NCBI GenBank assembly: GCA_031283395.1
Contig: JAITBV010000136.1
Location: forward strand, 1-9,515
Source: Candidatus Adiutrix sp.
Lineage (GTDB): Bacteria; Desulfobacterota; Desulfarculia; Adiutricales; Adiutricaceae
Direction: 5' to 3'
DNA: 9,515 nt
Positions 1-5,459 of the stretch are shown in pieces. The translations under genes were made by a program, and so were the position numbers. Each line of letters begins with the position of its first letter. Positions within the stretch are counted from its first letter, which is position 1. Under the pieces are notes generated by a model. The model did not search any database and was not told where the DNA came from. It saw nothing but the letters and a program-made list of their open reading frames with translations.

Positions 1-2
1 CC

Positions 3-1277
3 CCCGCCGCCGCCGCCCAGGCCAGCGCCGCCGCCCCCGCCGGCGACAAGAAGCCCCCGGTCGAGGACAAAAAGGGCGAGAGCAAGACCATGCGCATTTC
101 CGAGGAGAAGGTGGACGGCTTCATGAGCTATGTGGGCGAGCTCATCGTAACCGCCGAGACCTTCAACTACCTCCAGAAGATGATCGAGAAGGACAAGGTC
201 AACCCCAACACCGTCCGGGCCTTTAAAAACGCCAACCAGGCCTTCCGGGAACTGTCCGACGAGTTGCAGGAGAGCCTGATGGAGATCCGCCGGGTGCCCA
301 TCAAGGGGATTCTGCAGAAAGTCAACATGATGGCCCGGGAGCTCTCTCACCAGTTGGGCAAAAAGGTCAAGGTGCAGCTGGAGGGCCAGGATGTCCAGTT
401 GGACAAGAGCATCGCCGAGAGCCTGGAGGGCCCCCTGGTGCATGTGGTCCGCAATTCCTTGGATCACGGCCTGGAACCCCGCGAAGAGAGGCTCAAGCAG
501 GGCAAGGAAGAGGAAGGCTTGCTCCGGGTCAGCGCCTCGGCCGACAAGGAGTATTTTTTCCTGGTGGTGGAAGACGACGGCAAAGGCATAGACCCCAACC
601 TCATGCGCCGCGTTTCCGTTGATAAAGGGGTGTTGACTGAAAGCCAGGCCTCGGCCATGACCGACAAGGAAGCCATAGGCCTCATCTTCGGAGCCGGTTT
701 TTCCACGGCCCAGACCATAACCGATGTTTCCGGCCGGGGCGTGGGCATGGACGTGGTCCGCACCAACATCAACTCCCTGAACGGCTCCATCAACATAGAC
801 TCCATAGTCGGCAAGGGCACGACCATAACTTTGAAGATCCCCCTGTCAGTGACTCTCCAGGTCATTAAGGCGCTTCATGTCCGGGTGGGGGAGGCCAACT
901 TCATCATTTCCCTCGACGAGATATTGGAATCCCTAAGGCCCCTCCCGGAGGAACTTTCCACCGTCGAAGGGCGGGGCCTGGTGCTGAACCGGCGAGGGCA
1001 GATAACCCCCCTTATCAAGCTCTATGAAATTTTTAACCTCGAACCCCAACATCCGGACCCGGTGGACGGCCTGGTGGTCATGGTGGAGACCCAGGCCGGA
1101 CGCTATGCTTTGCTGGTCGATACGGTCATGGGCCAGCAGCAGGTGGTGGTCAAGGAACTGGGCGCCCAGTTCAAGCGCCTGAGCTTCCTGGCCGGCAGCG
1201 CCCTTTTGGGCGACGGCGGCCTGGGGCTGGTTCTGGATGCCTCCGGGGTCGTCAACCTGGCCTTCGGCTTGAGGTGA
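3..1277 (+). CDS. cheA: Chemotaxis histidine kinase CheA, C-terminal part (5' end outside window)
   Basis: CheA autophosphorylates on a His in its P1 domain and passes the phosphate to CheY and CheB; it acts in the cytoplasmic receptor array. The reading frame is open to the left edge, so the ATG at 90 is internal and P1/P2 lie outside. Visible parts, numbered from the Met at 90, follow an Ala/Pro/Lys-rich linker (3-89). First is the P3 dimerisation helix pair (about 1-65), opening with the family signature ending VGELIV. The P4 ATPase domain (about 70-255) has an N box with N122, D125, H126 and G127, a G1 box (DDGKGID), an F box (LIFGAGFST) and a G2 box (GRGVGMDVV). Last is the P5 CheW-like domain (about 258-395). 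All ATP-binding motifs are intact. The stop codon lies inside the Shine-Dalgarno of the next gene, so the two are probably cotranscribed and coupled. Confidence 0.95.
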   Translation, partial: PAAAAQASAAAPAGDKKPPVEDKKGESKTMRISEEKVDGFMSYVGELIVTAETFNYLQKMIEKDKVNPNTVRAFKNANQAFRELSDELQESLMEIRRVPIKGILQKVNMMARELSHQLGKKVKVQLEGQDVQLDKSIAESLEGPLVHVVRNSLDHGLEPREERLKQGKEEEGLLRVSASADKEYFFLVVEDDGKGIDPNLMRRVSVDKGVLTESQASAMTDKEAIGLIFGAGFSTAQTITDVSGRGVGMDVVRTNINSLNGSINIDSIVGKGTTITLKIPLSVTLQVIKALHVRVGEANFIISLDEILESLRPLPEELSTVEGRGLVLNRRGQITPLIKLYEIFNLEPQHPDPVDGLVVMVETQAGRYALLVDTVMGQQQVVVKELGAQFKRLSFLAGSALLGDGGLGLVLDASGVVNLAFGLR

Positions 1278-1284
1278 GTGCATT

Positions 1285-2274
1285 ATGCCCGACGAGATAA
1301 ACCGCGTCTTTCTTTTGCCCGGCGAATACATGGTCAGTAAGCAGCCCTATATCATCTCCACTCTTCTGGGCTACTGCGTCTCCGTCTGTCTCTACCATCC
1401 CCAGCACCGTTGCGGGGGCATGAACCACTATATGCTGCCCCACGGCCCGTCGGGCGAGAACAGCGGCAAATACGGCGAATACGCCATCGGCGTGCTCCTG
1501 CAGTTCATGGAGAGGACTTGCGGAGGCTTCGGCGGCGTGGAGGGCATGATCATCGGCGGGGCCAGCGTAGTCCGGGAGATAGGCCGGGGTGAAAATATCG
1601 GCGAGAAAAACATCGCCCTGGCCCGGGAAATGCTCAAGCAGCGCAACATCAAAGTGACCAAGGAGCAGGTGGGGGGGGATGTCGGTCTCAAGCTCCACTA
1701 TCAGAACTGGGACAACAAGCTGGTCGTCGAGCCCATGAGCCGCGCGGCCATGTCCGGTTCCATGCTGGTCAAGGCGGAGAGCGCCCGCCATCAGGCCGCG
1801 TCGCCTTCGGCTTCCCATACGGCGGCGGCCTCCGGCAAGGCCATCAAGGTGCTGATAGTCGATGATTCGGCCATCGTGCGCAATCTTCTGGCCAAGGCCA
1901 TGGCCGGCGAGCCCGACATCACCGTGGTCGGCCAGGCCAAGGACGCCTTCGAAGCCCGGGAGATGCTCCTGGAATTGGGGCCGGACGTCATGACTCTGGA
2001 TGTCATAATGCCCAAGATGGACGGGGTGACCTTCCTTAAAAAAGTCATGGTCTATCACCCTTTGCCGGTCATCATATGCTCCACCATTGCCAAAAAGGGC
2101 AGCCAGACCGAGGTCCGGAGCGACAAGATCGGGGCCGTGGACGTCATCGACAAGGAATCCCTGAACCTTTACAGCGGCCTGGATACGGTCAAAAACATCC
2201 TCATTCCCAAAATCAGGGCCGCGGCCCGGACCTCGGTCCACAAAAAATCCAAGGAAGAGGTCAGCAGCATTTGA
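1285..2274 (+). CDS. cheD: CheD receptor glutamine deamidase fused to a CheB-type receiver domain, no methylesterase domain
   Basis: The 329-residue protein has two domains. Residues 1 to about 155 are CheD, which deamidates Gln residues of chemoreceptors. The catalytic Cys31 (LGYCVSV) and His48 (GGMNHYMLP) are 17 residues apart, as in Thermotoga CheD (Cys27, His44), and Ser25/Thr26 sit where the family has Thr. The usual LGSC is LGYC here. An Ala/Ser-rich linker (about 156-187) leads to a receiver (about 188-310) with acidic pair D193/D194, phosphoacceptor D239 (TLDVIMPKMDG), S266 and K290. The receiver resembles CheB (PLPVI.CST...KG and GAVD), but the usual Lys-Pro is Lys-Glu. The chain ends at about the place where the CheB methylesterase domain would begin. 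The start is supported by GAGGTGA at 1271-1277, 7 nt before the ATG and overlapping the cheA stop. The domain calls are firm; that phosphorylation controls CheD is inference. Confidence 0.9.
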   Translation: MPDEINRVFLLPGEYMVSKQPYIISTLLGYCVSVCLYHPQHRCGGMNHYMLPHGPSGENSGKYGEYAIGVLLQFMERTCGGFGGVEGMIIGGASVVREIGRGENIGEKNIALAREMLKQRNIKVTKEQVGGDVGLKLHYQNWDNKLVVEPMSRAAMSGSMLVKAESARHQAASPSASHTAAASGKAIKVLIVDDSAIVRNLLAKAMAGEPDITVVGQAKDAFEAREMLLELGPDVMTLDVIMPKMDGVTFLKKVMVYHPLPVIICSTIAKKGSQTEVRSDKIGAVDVIDKESLNLYSGLDTVKNILIPKIRAAARTSVHKKSKEEVSSI

Positions 2275-2293
2275 CGCCGGCCCGGCTTCCGCG

Positions 2294-2370
2294 GTGGGTG
2301 TAGCTCAGTTGGTCAGAGTGCCAGGTTGTGGCCCTGGAGGCCGGGGGTTCAAGTCCCCTCACCCACCCCA
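2294..2370 (+). tRNA. tRNA-His (anticodon GTG)
   Basis: A full cloverleaf is visible. The acceptor stem is GTGGGTG (2294-2300) pairing with CACCCAC (2360-2366). The D arm begins TAGCTCAGTTGGTC, the anticodon stem is CCAGG/CCTGG, and the loop TTGTGGC places anticodon GTG at 2328-2330. The T loop contains GTTCAAGTC. Position 73 is C and CCA is encoded (2368-2370). A G at 2293 can serve as the extra G-1 opposite C73 that marks tRNA-His. The gene starts only 18 nt after the cheD-receiver stop and ends 30 nt before purC, all on the same strand, so its promoter must lie inside the upstream gene or it is cut from a longer transcript. Confidence 0.97.
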
Positions 2371-2378
2371 CTTTGTTC

Positions 2379-2384
2379 TATAAT
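2379..2384 (+). promoter_or_regulatory. Perfect -10-like TATAAT between tRNA-His and purC
   Basis: TATAAT lies 16 nt before the purC start codon. The matching -35 position falls inside the 3' half of tRNA-His and is a poor match (CCCTCA). If used, the transcript would begin near 2391 and leave a leader of only about 10 nt. It may instead be chance A/T richness. Confidence 0.3.
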
Positions 2385-2400
2385 AAAACTTGGGTCTGCC

Positions 2401-3123
2401 ATGTCGAAACTTCTGTATCGCGGAAAAACCAAGGATGTTTTCGCCGAGGAATCTCCCGGTCCTTTCGAAAGAGTCCGTTTTGTGTTCACCGACCGGGTGA
2501 CCTTAAACGACCAGGGCGTCGTCGACCCCGGCGGGAACAACGTGGCCGAAGCTACGGTCAAGGGCCAGGCTGAAGCCTGCTTGAAAATGACTTCCGCGAT
2601 TTTCCGGGAATTGTCTGAAAAAGGTTTCGCCACTCACATGGTTTCCTATGACCTGGCCGGCTTGTCCATGGTCGTCAAGAAGGCGAATCTCTTTTCGCCG
2701 GGCCTGGAATGGGTGGGCCGGTGGGTCGCCACAGGCAGTTTTGTGCGAAGGTATTCGTCCATCCCCTCCTGCCGCGACGGCTTTCGGCTGCCGTCCCCGG
2801 TTTGGGAAATAACCCTGAAGGACGATTCGGCCGGAGACCCGCTGATCGCCCCTTCCGCCATAACGGCCCTGGGTTTGATGGACCCCGCGACCCTGGAAAA
2901 CCTGTTGGCCGCCAATGACCGGGTCATGCGGGCCTTGCGCGAAATGTTTTCAGCCCGTGGCCTTGACCTTTGGGACATCAAGATCGAATGGGGCCTTGAC
3001 GGGAACGGTCAGCCCCTGCTCATCGACGAAGTTTCTCCGGGCTGTTGCCGGGCCTTCAAAGAGGGCGCCGGAGAACGGGTGACGGGCCTGGAACTGGCTG
3101 AATATTTTACCAGGAGTCAATGA
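2401..3123 (+). CDS. purC: Phosphoribosylaminoimidazole-succinocarboxamide (SAICAR) synthase PurC
   Basis: PurC joins CAIR and aspartate using ATP to make SAICAR in cytosolic de novo purine synthesis. The 240-residue length fits the family. The N-terminal ATP-binding strand reads LLYRGKTKDVF (residues 4-14). It is followed by a divergent DRVT segment and the PGGNNV stretch, then THMVSYD, the mid-domain motif ATGSFVRR, and VWEITLKDD.AGDPL. Towards the C terminus are LWDIKIEWG and the IDEVSPG.CR motif that binds metal and substrate. The open frame extends upstream into the tRNA, so the ATG at 2401 is the only sensible start; the real protein begins MSKLLYRGKTK. No good Shine-Dalgarno precedes it, which is odd next to the strong ones elsewhere here. 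No other purine gene is in view. The stop overlaps the start of the next small gene (TGATG). Confidence 0.92.
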   Translation: MSKLLYRGKTKDVFAEESPGPFERVRFVFTDRVTLNDQGVVDPGGNNVAEATVKGQAEACLKMTSAIFRELSEKGFATHMVSYDLAGLSMVVKKANLFSPGLEWVGRWVATGSFVRRYSSIPSCRDGFRLPSPVWEITLKDDSAGDPLIAPSAITALGLMDPATLENLLAANDRVMRALREMFSARGLDLWDIKIEWGLDGNGQPLLIDEVSPGCCRAFKEGAGERVTGLELAEYFTRSQ

Positions 3124-3296
3124 TGCAATACCTGAATATGCGCTGTTCGGAGGAAATGCTCGCGGAGGGGAAGCTGGCGGAAATGCTTGAAGCCGGGTGG
3201 GAACTGGTGACCATGGTGCCTTATATAATGCAGCCGCGGGACGGAGAAACCTATGTGCGGGAATATTGGGTCACCCTGCGCCGGCCCTGGAATTGA
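3123..3296 (+). CDS. 57-residue protein overlapping the purC stop, DUF4177-like
   Basis: The ATG at 3123 shares its A with the purC stop (TGATG), the classic arrangement for translational coupling. The frame runs 57 codons to TGA at 3294-3296 and would be missed by a 60-residue cutoff. The product starts MQYLNMRCSEEML and is acidic in its first half. Its centre is LEAGWELVTMVPYIM and its end is EYWVTLRRPWN. The 'GWELV' turn followed by a hydrophobic strand and a closing strand with aromatic residues resembles small DUF4177-type proteins, whose role is unknown. A strong intrinsic terminator follows about 65 bp later, so it is probably the last gene of the purC transcript. Coding status rests on the overlap, codon style and family resemblance. 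The function is not known. Confidence 0.62.
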   Translation: MQYLNMRCSEEMLAEGKLAEMLEAGWELVTMVPYIMQPRDGETYVREYWVTLRRPWN

Positions 3297-3361
3297 TTAA
3301 GCCGCGTCCCTACCCTTAAAAGGGGGCCGCCCCTATCAGCGCGTTACCACGCTCTAGGTCA

Positions 3362-3402
3362 GCCCCGGCGGGAAAAATTTCCCGCCGGGGCCTTTCTTTT
3401 TT
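3362..3402 (+). terminator. Strong rho-independent terminator after the purC unit
   Basis: A perfect 14-bp inverted repeat, GCCCCGGCGGGAAA (3362-3375) with its complement (3378-3391), encloses a two-base AA centre, so the top A-U pairs probably open. It is followed by a T-rich tail TTTCTTTTTT (3393-3402). It ends the plus-strand unit containing purC and the 57-residue gene and separates it from the next promoter, which begins 14 bp further on. The minus strand after the repeat has no T tract, so it works in the plus direction. Confidence 0.93.
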
Positions 3403-3415
3403 ATATAGCGAAATG

Positions 3416-3444
3416 TTGACGGCCCTAAGCCAATTTGATATATT
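3416..3444 (+). promoter_or_regulatory. Sigma-70-type promoter for the ribbon-helix-helix gene
   Basis: TTGACG (3416-3421) and TATATT (3439-3444) are separated by 17 bp, each one mismatch from consensus. The spacing and the position just after a terminator make this a convincing promoter. Transcription would start near 3451, giving a leader of about 50 nt to the GTG at 3500. Confidence 0.7.
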
Positions 3445-3499
3445 TCTTTGGTAACAACAAGTAAAAGTGGTTGCTGATTACCTAATAAGAGGTGACGCG

Positions 3500-4042
3500 G
3501 TGAACGTGAGAAAAATTACCATCAGCATTTCTGAGGAGTTGGCCTATCAGGCTGACCGATGGAAAGATGATTATAATCCTTCCGAGCTGTACCAGGAGGC
3601 GTTAAGAGATTTTATTCATAAAAAAGAAGAACTTGAAGAGCGCATGAGGGGAGCGTCGGACCTGAACCAGATCGTTGAGAGGTTGAAAAAACAGAAAAGA
3701 ATAGCCGAAGCCAACTTTTTTGAACATGGCAAGCAAAAAGGTCTGGTCTGGGCCCAGAGCGCGGACTATACTGAATTGCATTATGCGGTCACTTCCCTGG
3801 ATTCGCTGGTCAAGCGGGCCACCGGGATCGATGGCGAAAGGTTCAGGGCGCATCATATTCTGGCCAACACTATTTTGGGTAAATACTTTGATAAAATTTT
3901 TAGGGATAATAACTTGATATGGCCTGCAAAAACCCCTTTTGACGTGTATTTCAACCGAGACGGTAAAAAGTTTTTGGAAGGCTGGTGCGAGGCTGTGGAG
4001 GATTTCTGGAAAGAAATTTCCCCGAAACTTAACCACTACTAA
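3500..4042 (+). CDS. Ribbon-helix-helix protein with an unassigned C-terminal domain
   Basis: With the GTG start at 3500 the protein has 180 residues. That start has a good Shine-Dalgarno (AGAGGTG, 3488-3494). An in-frame GTG at 3467 has none and would add 11 residues. Residues 3-39 fit a ribbon-helix-helix fold: the strand RKITISIS, helix EELAYQADRWKDD, turn YNPSE, and helix LYQEALRDFIH. A charged helix, probably a coiled coil, covers about 40-70. The C-terminal region carries FEHGKQKGLVWAQ..DYTEL (74-93) and F.EGW.EAV..FW.EI (158-173). I recognise this G-x3-G-x2-WA plus EGW...W arrangement from other uncharacterised bacterial proteins but cannot name the family. The fold predicts a dimeric DNA binder, perhaps an autoregulator. 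No toxin partner is adjacent. The gene is AT-richer than its neighbours and has its own promoter, which suggests acquisition. The function is unknown. Confidence 0.8.
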   Translation: MNVRKITISISEELAYQADRWKDDYNPSELYQEALRDFIHKKEELEERMRGASDLNQIVERLKKQKRIAEANFFEHGKQKGLVWAQSADYTELHYAVTSLDSLVKRATGIDGERFRAHHILANTILGKYFDKIFRDNNLIWPAKTPFDVYFNRDGKKFLEGWCEAVEDFWKEISPKLNHY

Positions 4043-4066
4043 CTCTGTGAACCCCGGGAGGCAATT

Positions 4067-4639
4067 ATGAAGATCCATCAGCCTGGAGAGCAGATAGATG
4101 ACGCCGCGGTGGCCTTGCGGATGCTCAAGGAAGGCAATGAGCGCTATCTTAAGGGAGAACTAATCGACAAAGGCTCGTATAAGGCGGATCGGGAAGTCCT
4201 GGGCGGAGGGCAGAAACCGTTTGCGGTGGTGATAACCTGCTCGGATTCGCGGGTGGCCCCGGAGATATTCTTTGATCAGAAGCTGGGGGATATCTTTGTT
4301 GTCCGGAATGCCGGCAATATAGCGGATACCACGGCGCTCGGGAGTGTTGAATACGCCGTGGAGCATCTCAAGAGCAAGCTGGTGGTGGTGTGCGGCCACA
4401 GCAAGTGCGGCGCGGTCACGGCGGCCTGCTCCGAGGGGGAGCTGCCGCCGAACATCAAGCACATAGTTGATCATATCAAGCCGGCGGTCGGCCGCGGCGG
4501 CGATGTGGACCAGGTGATCCACCACAATGTGGAAGTTATGGTGGAACAGGTCAAGGCGGACGACATAGTCAGGCACTTGGGGGTCCTGGTCGCCGGAGCC
4601 TATTATGATGTGCAGACCGGAGCCGTGAAGTGGCTGTAA
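4067..4639 (+). CDS. Beta-class carbonic anhydrase
   Basis: The enzyme interconverts CO2 and bicarbonate in the cytoplasm, feeding carboxylations (including purine synthesis) or holding pH. The 190-residue protein has the full beta-class zinc site: Cys58 and Asp60-Arg62 in CSDSRV, then His111 and Cys114 in CGHSKCGAV. The VVRNAGNI segment (about 84-91) and the final strand LVAGAYYDVQTGAVKWL are typical. The Asp60/Arg62 dyad that controls access to the zinc is intact, so it should be active. The start is clear: GGGAGG ends about 8 nt before the ATG. It follows the ribbon-helix-helix gene by 24 bp and could share its promoter, and a terminator-like hairpin follows. The short length suggests the compact prokaryotic type, but I cannot pick a gene symbol with certainty. 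Confidence 0.95.
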   Translation: MKIHQPGEQIDDAAVALRMLKEGNERYLKGELIDKGSYKADREVLGGGQKPFAVVITCSDSRVAPEIFFDQKLGDIFVVRNAGNIADTTALGSVEYAVEHLKSKLVVVCGHSKCGAVTAACSEGELPPNIKHIVDHIKPAVGRGGDVDQVIHHNVEVMVEQVKADDIVRHLGVLVAGAYYDVQTGAVKWL

Positions 4640-4694
4640 GCCGCGGCCTATATATCATCTACACACTTTGAGTCCGGTATTCAGATAATACAGA

Positions 4695-4739
4695 AAGTCC
4701 CGCAAGACCTAAAAAGCCAAGCGGGACTTAGCTTTTATT
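4695..4739 (+). terminator. Terminator-like hairpin after the carbonic anhydrase gene
   Basis: AAGTCCCGC (4695-4703) pairs perfectly with GCGGGACTT (4721-4729) across a 17-nt A-rich loop. It is followed by AGCTTTTATT. The 9-bp stem is good, but the loop is long and the T tract is interrupted, so termination may be incomplete. It lies 55 bp after the carbonic anhydrase stop. Confidence 0.65.
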
Positions 4740-4765
4740 GAGGCATCGTCATTTCATGGTATAGT
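4738..4765 (+). promoter_or_regulatory. Possible sigma-70-type promoter for the 84-residue gene
   Basis: TTGAGG (4738-4743) and TATAGT (4760-4765) are separated by 16 bp, 24 bp before the start codon. It directly follows the hairpin at 4695-4729. The match is reasonable but not strong, and the local A/T richness raises the chance of coincidence. Confidence 0.4.
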
Positions 4766-4788
4766 TATATTTTTTTGGGGGTCAAAAT

Positions 4789-5043
4789 ATGACGGACGAA
4801 AGGCTGGCCGAAATCGAGGCGGAGGCGGACTGCGCGCCTAATCTCTGGCCTCCCCCCGACTGCCAAGCTTGCATATACGGAGGGCACTGCATACATGCCC
4901 CCAAAACTTGCCGGAGCGAACCAATGACTATGGGTAAGGTCCAGGCCAAAATGGCCAAAGATATACATGCCCTCATAGCCGCGGTTCGGCGGCTTCGGGA
5001 ACAGAACGCGGAACTGAAGGGACGTCTGGCCGCTTACGAATAA
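4789..5043 (+). CDS. 84-residue protein: Cys-rich segment plus C-terminal coiled coil
   Basis: I do not recognise a named family. The protein starts MTDERLAEIEAEADC. Cysteines at 15, 25, 28, 34 and 41, with His33 and His36, form a CxxC-x5-C-x6-C cluster (25-41) that could bind a metal. The last 30 residues, from KDIHALIAAVRRLREQ to AAYE, form an amphipathic helix likely to pair as a coiled coil. The frame around the cluster (LAEIEA near the start, DI.ALIA.VRRLR at the end) resembles small proteins common in phages and actinobacteria that carry DIPALIAEVRRLR; here a Cys-rich insert replaces the usual middle. GGGGG (4777-4781) may be a weak Shine-Dalgarno 7 nt before the ATG. The gene ends 9 bp from the stop of the convergent zinc-ribbon gene. 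The coding call is good; the function is unknown. Confidence 0.68.
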   Translation: MTDERLAEIEAEADCAPNLWPPPDCQACIYGGHCIHAPKTCRSEPMTMGKVQAKMAKDIHALIAAVRRLREQNAELKGRLAAYE

Positions 5044-5052
5044 AACCCCGGC

Positions 5053-5229
5053 CTAGGTTTCCAAAATTTCCATATTTTGCTCTTCCGTGCCGCATTTCAG
5101 ACATTTATAAATCTTGCAATTGACCCTTTTCTTCTCGTTTAAGAACTCAACATGCATTTCTTCATTTTTTATTTCCTTTATCAGTTTCAGCCGACCCTGC
5201 CCGCATTGCTTGCATTTTAAGGATGCCAT
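5053..5229 (-). CDS. 58-residue zinc-ribbon protein
   Basis: On the minus strand an ATG (5229-5227) opens a 58-codon frame ending in TAG. The product starts MASLKCKQCGQGRLKLIKE and has two cysteine knuckles: Cys6/Cys9 (CKQC) and Cys43/Cys46 (CLKCG), plus an additional Cys38. Between them is a charged stretch rich in Lys and Glu. This CxxC...CxxC layout is that of a small zinc ribbon, as in nucleic-acid-binding or adaptor proteins; no specific family can be named. GAGGAG lies 10 nt upstream of the ATG, slightly long but usable. The sequence is AT-rich like the neighbouring 3400-4040 section. It is convergent with the 84-residue gene, and downstream of tRNA-Asn and its terminator. The frame is short, so coding status rests on the cysteine pattern and the ribosome-binding site. 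Confidence 0.62.
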   Translation of the reverse strand: MASLKCKQCGQGRLKLIKEIKNEEMHVEFLNEKKRVNCKIYKCLKCGTEEQNMEILET

Positions 5230-5310
5230 GGTTTTCTGAACTCCTCATCGCCGTTGCCGCTATTACGCCTGGATCTCACTTCCCTCTTCGCCATTCCCCC
5301 GGCGCGTTTC

Positions 5311-5355
5311 AAAACAGCCAAGGGGTCAAGCCGATTTTCCGACTTAACCCCTTGG
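5311..5355 (-). terminator. Intrinsic terminator of tRNA-Asn (minus strand)
   Basis: The inverted repeat runs from CCAAGGGG at the tRNA-proximal end (5355-5348 on the minus strand) to CCCCTTGG (5325-5318). On the minus strand the stem continues for about 16 pairs with two G-U wobbles. The same positions on the plus strand would be C-A mismatches. The tail on the minus strand is TGTTTTG (5317-5311), a modest T tract. The hairpin begins 6 nt after the tRNA 3' end. Confidence 0.75.
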
Positions 5356-5361
5356 TTTTAT

Positions 5362-5437
5362 TGGCTCCTCAGGACGGATTCGAACCGCCGACCCAGTGGT
5401 TAACAGCCACTTGCTCTGCCGACTGAGCTACTGAGGA
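5362..5437 (-). tRNA. tRNA-Asn (anticodon GTT)
   Basis: A complete 76-nt cloverleaf is visible on the minus strand. The acceptor stem TCCTCAG pairs with CTGAGGA. The D arm begins TAGCTCAGTCGGC. The anticodon stem GTGG/CCAC carries loop CTGTTAA, with anticodon GTT at 5404-5402. The T arm contains GGTTCGAATCC, the discriminator is G, and CCA is encoded (5364-5362). Promoter and terminator flank it closely, so it is a single-gene transcription unit. Confidence 0.98.
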
Positions 5438-5459
5438 ATAGTCCCTCTCGTTCCCGGTT

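Noticed and set aside
1252..2241. Long minus-strand open frame opposite the cheD fusion
   Set aside because: It is a GC-rich shadow of the plus-strand gene, which has clear CheD and receiver motifs; the shadow has no recognisable domain or ribosome-binding site.
2326..2400. Upstream extension of purC through tRNA-His
   Set aside because: The extra residues come from the tRNA gene itself; the PurC family N terminus matches the ATG at 2401.
3300..3361. Reverse complement contains a tRNA D-arm-like stretch (GTGGTAACGCGC)
   Set aside because: No acceptor, anticodon or T arm can be built around it, and only a 4-bp hairpin is possible; treated as plain intergenic sequence.
5043..5062. Short palindrome AAACC...GGTTT between the convergent small genes as a two-way terminator
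   Set aside because: Only about 5 pairs with a GC-rich loop and no clear T tract; could be chance.
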